DNA of 64,000 nt from Laccaria trichodermophora (Eukaryota; Basidiomycota; Agaricomycetes; Agaricales; Hydnangiaceae): the NCBI GenBank assembly GCA_018417955.1, contig JACTVC010000014.1, positions 620,001-684,000 on the forward strand, written 5' to 3'. Made by a program: the position numbers and the translations under genes. Position 1 is the first letter of the stretch. Each line of letters begins with the position of its first letter. This document shows, piece after piece, positions 59,508-64,000 of this stretch. The notes under the pieces are model-generated. The model was not told the DNA's origin, did no database searches, and was given only the letters and a program-made list of their open reading frames with translations.

Positions 59508-60447
59508 TCAAGCTGAGACTGCCTGGGCCTTCTTGCCCCGAACCTTCTTCGCTGGGGTTGGCTTGGGTTCTTTTTGTGCGGCGATGAGGGCGGATACACG
59601 GGCGAGGGTGGCCTAGTGAGTTCGATGTATGTCAGTATCCTTTTCGAATTCAAAGAATAAGATGATAATAAGAAATAAAAGACCAGAATAAGCAGTCAAG
59701 ACAAGAAAGGGAAAGAAGAAATAATGTTAGCGCCAAAGAGTCGGATCCTCCGCGGTGAGCAACGAACGGGGCCCGATAGCGACATGGCGAGGTATCCACC
59801 GGAGTTTGATCGACTCCAATGAAGAGGGTTTATCTTGCAAACATGTCCACGCCCAACCTTCATATCACCTCGCGATGATTCCAGTGGGTTCTAACGAGAG
59901 TGCATCCAAACAACAACACAAAAAAAAAACGCGAGCATATAAGATAAAACTCACAGTTCGCAGATCAGGCCTATATCCACGCTTCGCAGGTCCAGCAGCA
60001 ATTCCAAGCGCACGACGACCACCTGAGCGTGGGCGGATAGTCGAGGTGGCAGTAGCAGGGTTAACAGCGCGAGGCGACGCCTTTGTCTTGCGGGTACTGA
60101 TCTTGACGGTACCCGCTGATTCCGAGACGTCGATGACCTGCCCAAGTAAATCCCTTCAACATCCCAATTCATTTCTCGATCGATGCTAACCTTGGAGTTG
60201 GCGAGTCCAGAGTATTTGTATGAGTGGACATTGCGGAGGTTACCCTATCCAATAACGACGTGTCAATAGTGGACCACCCACAGAAACGGTAAGGGAATGT
60301 ACAGGTTCCTTGGAGAAGATGGGGCCCTCAGGCACTCGCTTCACGATGAAGGAGTTGTTTCCCTACAACACACGGTCAGTTTCAATGATCCCAACGTCTG
60401 CACGAAACAACCAACACGGAGGAGAAGCCATTGGAGGTCGGACGACA
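59508..60447 (-). CDS. RPL28: 60S ribosomal protein eL28
   Basis: Five exons. Start at 60447: MSSDLQWLLLR; then GNNSFIVKRVPEGPIFSKEP, GNLRNVHSYKYSGLANSK, VIDVSESAGTVKISTRKTKA through to GYRPDLRT, and ATLARVSALIAAQKEPKPTP ending AKKVRGKKAQAVSA. The stop is at 59508-59510. The N-terminal S-x-L-Q-W, NSF-x-VKR, NVHSYKYSGL and YRPDLR blocks are diagnostic for eL28 of the large subunit. Short introns clustered near the start are typical of fungal ribosomal protein genes. It shares a 142-base divergent promoter region with the RCC1-repeat gene. Confidence 0.93.
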
Positions 60448-60589
60448 TGATGAGGACGGGATTTATGAACTTCGCCTTGCAGATTTCCTTGAATGGGTCT
60501 GGGTGGCTGAACTGCAACTGTACAGCTGGCTGTTGCACAATAAGGACAAATACCAGGCTTCGTCGTGATCTGATCTAATCGCACCGTCA
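60448..60589. promoter_or_regulatory. bidirectional promoter of eL28 and RCC1-repeat gene
   Basis: Only 142 bases separate two divergent start codons, so both promoters must overlap or extend into the transcribed regions. No specific factor site was assigned. Confidence 0.55.
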
Positions 60590-61861
60590 ATGGTGCAGAC
60601 TCTCCTCTCATCAGGTTCCAATGCCCATGGCCAGTTGGGAAATGGGTCTGTGGAAGACGCGCACACCTTCCATCTATGTCATTTTTTCGGTTATGAACCG
60701 GGGAAATTGCCTTCAGGTGCCTCAAAGATACTCGACGTCGCCAGCGGCGCGAACCACACATTGTTGCTCCTCGAACGTATAGACGGTGAACGGGAACTGT
60801 GGGGTTGTGGAGACGGCCGAGCAGGCCAACTAGGGTTGAAATACCAGGAACTGATCTCCGCTGGTTGTTCATCGTCAGTTTTCCGACTCATCGAGCTGGA
60901 TCTTGATTCGGAGGATTACTCTTACAAGTTCATATCCGCGTCTTGGGAGACAACATATATCGTTCTTGCGTCCGAGAGCGGAGGAGACATTTTGATCTCA
61001 TTAGGAGCAGACGATTTTGGAGATTTGGGCATCGGAAACGCGAAGGGAAAGGGCAAACGCGTCGCAAACCCAATCAACACCGCCGGCTTCGACCATCTCG
61101 TCGTGGATGGACATTCCCTTCCCATTCCTTGTCCAATCACGATCAATTCAATATCATCTGGCCAGCACCACGTTCTGGTTCACATGAACGTACCCTTGTC
61201 CGATGGCTTGAACTGCGGTATCGTTGTGGGCTGGGGCACCTCTCGTCATGGTCAAATAGGGAGCGTAACCAATTCCGATGGCAAGCCTCTCCCCTTTTCC
61301 CAAATTCCAAGAATAGTCTCTGTCGACAACCCAAACGATCCTGTGGTATCCTCATCTCTCGGGATTCAACACAGCGTCCTCTTGCACTCCTCTGGACGGG
61401 TAACTGGCATAGGTTCGAACAGAAAAGGCCAATTGGAATTGTTACCCCAGTCTCGATTTCGACAGGTCGGGTGTACGTGGAATGGGACCTACGCCATTGT
61501 CGAAATTGAGGAGTCTAAACTGGGCATATATGCGACTGGGAGCGACTCTCACGGACAGTTAGGTCGCGGTGGCGGCCAAATCGAACCCGGAATAGTTATA
61601 TTTGACGACGCCATCCCGAAGTTTCTAGCATGCGGAAGCGAGCATGTATTGACGCTTCTGCGATCTGACCTGGGAAAAGAGGTGTGGGGCTGGGGCTGGA
61701 ACGAACATGGAAACTTGGGGATTGGGACGACCGAGGACGCGCTCCTCCCTGTCAAGATCTGGCCGCCAGGCGAAGGGAACGGGGGAGAAGTTATCGATGG
61801 GATTTGGGCGGGTTCTGGGACAAGCTGGATATCTATCATATCTCCGGACGATGTAGGATAA
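60590..61861 (+). CDS. RCC1-repeat (beta-propeller) protein, Ats1-like
   Basis: Single exon, 423 aa. About seven RCC1-type repeats are visible: LLSSGSNAHGQLGNGS, LWGCGDGRAGQLG, LISLGADDFGDLGIGN, VGWGTSRHGQIGS, VTGIGSNRKGQLE, IYATGSDSHGQLGRGG and VWGWGWNEHGNLGIGT. This predicts a seven-bladed propeller. The size and repeat spacing suit the Ats1/alpha-tubulin-suppressor group rather than nuclear RCC1 itself. In yeast Ats1 works with the Elongator/diphthamide system, but the role here is inferred only from the fold. Confidence 0.87.
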   Translation: MVQTLLSSGSNAHGQLGNGSVEDAHTFHLCHFFGYEPGKLPSGASKILDVASGANHTLLLLERIDGERELWGCGDGRAGQLGLKYQELISAGCSSSVFRLIELDLDSEDYSYKFISASWETTYIVLASESGGDILISLGADDFGDLGIGNAKGKGKRVANPINTAGFDHLVVDGHSLPIPCPITINSISSGQHHVLVHMNVPLSDGLNCGIVVGWGTSRHGQIGSVTNSDGKPLPFSQIPRIVSVDNPNDPVVSSSLGIQHSVLLHSSGRVTGIGSNRKGQLELLPQSRFRQVGCTWNGTYAIVEIEESKLGIYATGSDSHGQLGRGGGQIEPGIVIFDDAIPKFLACGSEHVLTLLRSDLGKEVWGWGWNEHGNLGIGTTEDALLPVKIWPPGEGNGGEVIDGIWAGSGTSWISIISPDDVG

Positions 61862-62212
61862 GTGAGGTATGAAGCAAAGTGAACTTCGACTGTTAATCTG
61901 TGTCTTTCAACTCGTAATCGTCGTGAATTTGCCTAATCGTGGAGTCTTTCAGAGTAGCGAGCTGAAAGAAGGGTCAGAACTTAGAACGGTACTTAGTTTG
62001 GCCTCACGAGCTCACTCTTCCAATAAGTATCTAACGCAGCGTAAGCCCATAGATCAAGAGCCCAGTCAAATTCAGAAAACTCGCCTGGGTCGCATCTTTC
62101 GCTTCATTATACCGATGAAGCAGGACAATATGCCGCTTGACAATTTCGTTGGCATCTACGCCCTCTCTGGTACAATATATGCGCGTGTTTTTGATCAGCT
62201 TCATGAAGCGCA

Positions 62213-62529
62213 TCATGATATACTAGACGAACCCAAGTTCCTCTTGGAGCCTGTCGATTTCTGCTTGGAGAGCCGCGACGCGGGCTTCTTGATTCTGTGC
62301 ATTTCAAAATGAAAGTTCAAGAAACGGGTGAAAAGGAAGGGACCTGGCTTGCCTTGATTGACGTTGACGCGTGCATTTATAGTGGTATCTGGGTAGCTAA
62401 TAAAAGTGTTCAAGCGAGGATTGAGCGTAAAGTCATTTTGCACTGCACGTGATGTTGTGTACGCGTTGTTTGTTCTGACGCGATGGAGAGGGGCTGACCT
62501 CGAGTTCACATGTACCTTCTAATCCAGCC
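62213..62529 (-). CDS. possible small coiled-coil protein
   Basis: The minus strand has an exon-like NQEARVAALQAEIDRLQEEL ending GFV-stop near 62222, preceded by a good acceptor. An upstream coding-like stretch ends DTTINARVNVNQ before GGCAAGC, which could again be a GC donor. A start MAGLEGTCELE lies near 62529, but I could not join it in phase. The amphipathic heptad pattern supports a short coiled coil; everything else is uncertain. Confidence 0.35.
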
Positions 62530-62788
62530 ATTAAAATTAAGCGGAGGGTAGCACTGGTCGATGGCTTTGCGGTACTAAGAAGATGTCGCAGCCAAGTCGC
62601 AGCGGTGCATTGAAAAAAGCGATAAATAAAGTACAGACAACTTGACTTTTACATTTGGGAAAATACACACAATATCGCATGGTATAAAAAAAGAATAAAT
62701 CAAAAAACACCGCGCCTTCGCCGAACCTCTGCATCTAGCGAAGTATCCTGGACCGCGCCTGAAAGTTGGGACTGGACTTGCCCTCAGT

Positions 62789-63402
62789 TTAGGCTTTCAA
62801 CTTCTTTGTTTTATTCCCATCCTCCTCTTCCGTCTCTTCGAAGCCTCGCTTTTTCGAACTTGAGGACGCAGAGGGGGCTTGGGGCGGGTTCTCGTGCCAA
62901 TTGTCTTCCTCTTCTTCCTCCTCCTCCTCCTCTTCTTCGAAGTTCGGCTGGTCATGACGACAGACGAGAATGAGCACGGGGTTCAACGCTAGAGAAGCGA
63001 GGCCAGCTTACATTGCCCAGTAAGAGTGCCGTCATGCTGCCGCTCTGGAAATATGTATGGGATCGTACTTAGGGCGCGTGCAGATGTTGTGAAAATTGAT
63101 ACTTACCTGGACCTCCTCCTCCTCATCGTCGTCTTCGTCTCCTACAATTTGTGCTTCCTCCTAATACACATGTGAGCCCAAGAGTAGGTCATGCCTTCCT
63201 CAACTTCACACACCTCAAAGTCAACATCATACTCGTCGCTCTCCTCCCCTTCGTCGATTTCTTGAATGCCAAGTTCAACATCACCCTCGTCCCCTCCCTC
63301 CTCCTCCTCCTCCTCCTCTTCCTCATAGTGTCCATTCACGATATCGTCGTCACCCTCCGGGATCTGGTGTTCATGCAACGCAGCGCTGGCCGGTTCAGAC
63401 AT
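62789..63402 (-). CDS. small, very acidic protein
   Basis: Exons: MSEPASAALHEHQIPEGDDD... to VDFE (from 63402), EEAQIVGDEDDDEEEEVQ, SGSMTALLLGN, and PNFEEEE... to a Lys-rich end (GNKTKKLKA), stop at 62789-62791. Long Glu runs come from GAG/GAA repeats at about 62905-62940 and 63290-63325. Acidic runs with a basic tail resemble nuclear histone-chaperone-like proteins, but no family could be named. Introns are short and in phase. Confidence 0.7.
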
Positions 63403-64000
63403 CCTCCGTGACGAAGATTGGTTGTGATGGTTGTGAACCTGGTGTCAATGGCGCTCTGGTCGCTCGAATCTCGATTATGTTTCCGCTGGCAGATGCCTGT
63501 TGTAATTCTTCGACAATCAATCAAACAAACTTCCGATAAAGGGTTCACACACACAGCGCTGGAACCCGTCCTGAAACTTTCTCATCCCAACTCCACTGAG
63601 GAATGACACCATGAACGTGCGATATCACGTGAATGATTTAGACGCGTCGCGTCGAGGGTCGCGTGCTCGATGACTTGCTGCTTGGAAGAAAAAAAGAGTC
63701 CTTGTAATTTGGCTTGAAATACACACTGGTCCTGAAGATGAGCGCTTTCGCGCATAATCAATCAGGGTAATCACATTTGAATTGCTGTAACACCAGAGCG
63801 CAGCGTGTATAGAACACGGTCAAGGCGAGGTTCTCAAAACGACACATTTATTACGAGGACATTCTGTTATCCTGAGAATAGATGAATACAAGCCACTGCT
63901 GTTCAGTTGGGGCAGTGAAGCCGCGCAAATCTTGGAGAAGACAATCAGCCTACTTCCCCAAATTACAGATATCGCTTTCTGACCCCCCTGCGTCACCGCA
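63403..64000. other. right-edge intergenic region
   Basis: No gene supported. It contains the promoter of the acidic-protein gene. Confidence 0.35.

Noticed and set aside
61869..62312. 147-codon plus-strand open frame after the RCC1-repeat gene
   Set aside because: No recognisable content, and the minus strand in the same place has a better coiled-coil exon.
1..64000. CRISPR arrays, bacterial operons, rRNA genes
   Set aside because: None seen. Spliceosomal introns throughout show a eukaryotic nuclear genome, and repeats here are not regularly spaced short repeats.

Overview
This window comes from a filamentous basidiomycete, most likely an agaricomycete (mushroom-forming fungus). The genes have many short GT-AG introns of about 50-60 nt. 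Several families are typical of that class: F-box proteins, a DUF6533-type membrane protein, glyoxal oxidase, type-B carboxylesterase and a multi-copy HNH protein family. Exon limits below were read by eye from splice signals and reading phase. The ones I checked base by base are given as coordinates; otherwise only the gene span is given.

Layout, left to right. 0.9-6.2 kb: a small unknown gene, an F-box/leucine-rich protein and a GPI-anchored chitin-deacetylase-like protein, all +. 6.75-7.84 kb: a non-autonomous CACTA-like DNA transposon with a 3-bp target duplication. 7.9-9.6 kb: a seven-helix DUF6533-type protein (-). 10.2-12.9 kb: an intact HNH-domain gene (-), then a chimeric pseudogene joining the 5' part of dynactin p150 to the middle of KOG1/Raptor (+). 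13.0-15.4 kb: TFIIH subunit Tfb2/p52 (apparently frameshifted) and a GPI-GlcNAc-transferase PIG-Y subunit (both -). 15.9-20 kb: an F-box/zinc-ribbon-like protein and adenosine kinase (+). 20.5-26.8 kb: a C2H2 zinc-finger protein and the full dynactin p150 gene (both -).

26.8-38.1 kb is the most unusual part. Between dynactin p150 and KOG1 lies a tandem array of three more HNH-gene copies (one intact, two decaying). They are interleaved with minus-strand fragments of dynactin, KOG1 and a carboxylesterase. Different array units share the same abnormal junctions, so one rearranged unit was copied as DNA. Introns are kept in the copies, which excludes retrocopying. The HNH gene at 10.2 kb and its fused dynactin-KOG1 neighbour are an inverted, dispersed relative of this unit.

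38.2-46.4 kb: full KOG1/Raptor (TORC1 scaffold, +) and a secreted glyoxal oxidase (-). 47.4-52.2 kb: nested transposons. An apparently intact hAT element (47694-50744) with a perfect 8-bp target duplication lies inside an older TA-flanked inverted-repeat element. 52.4-56.5 kb: a carboxylesterase relic and a carboxylesterase gene. 56.9-63.4 kb: compact housekeeping genes, namely a Trf4-type non-canonical poly(A) polymerase, a small unknown protein with a GC-AG intron, ribosomal protein eL28 divergent from an RCC1-repeat protein, and an acidic protein.

The housekeeping genes do not form a pathway together. What links the window is repeated DNA-level duplication centred on the HNH gene family.
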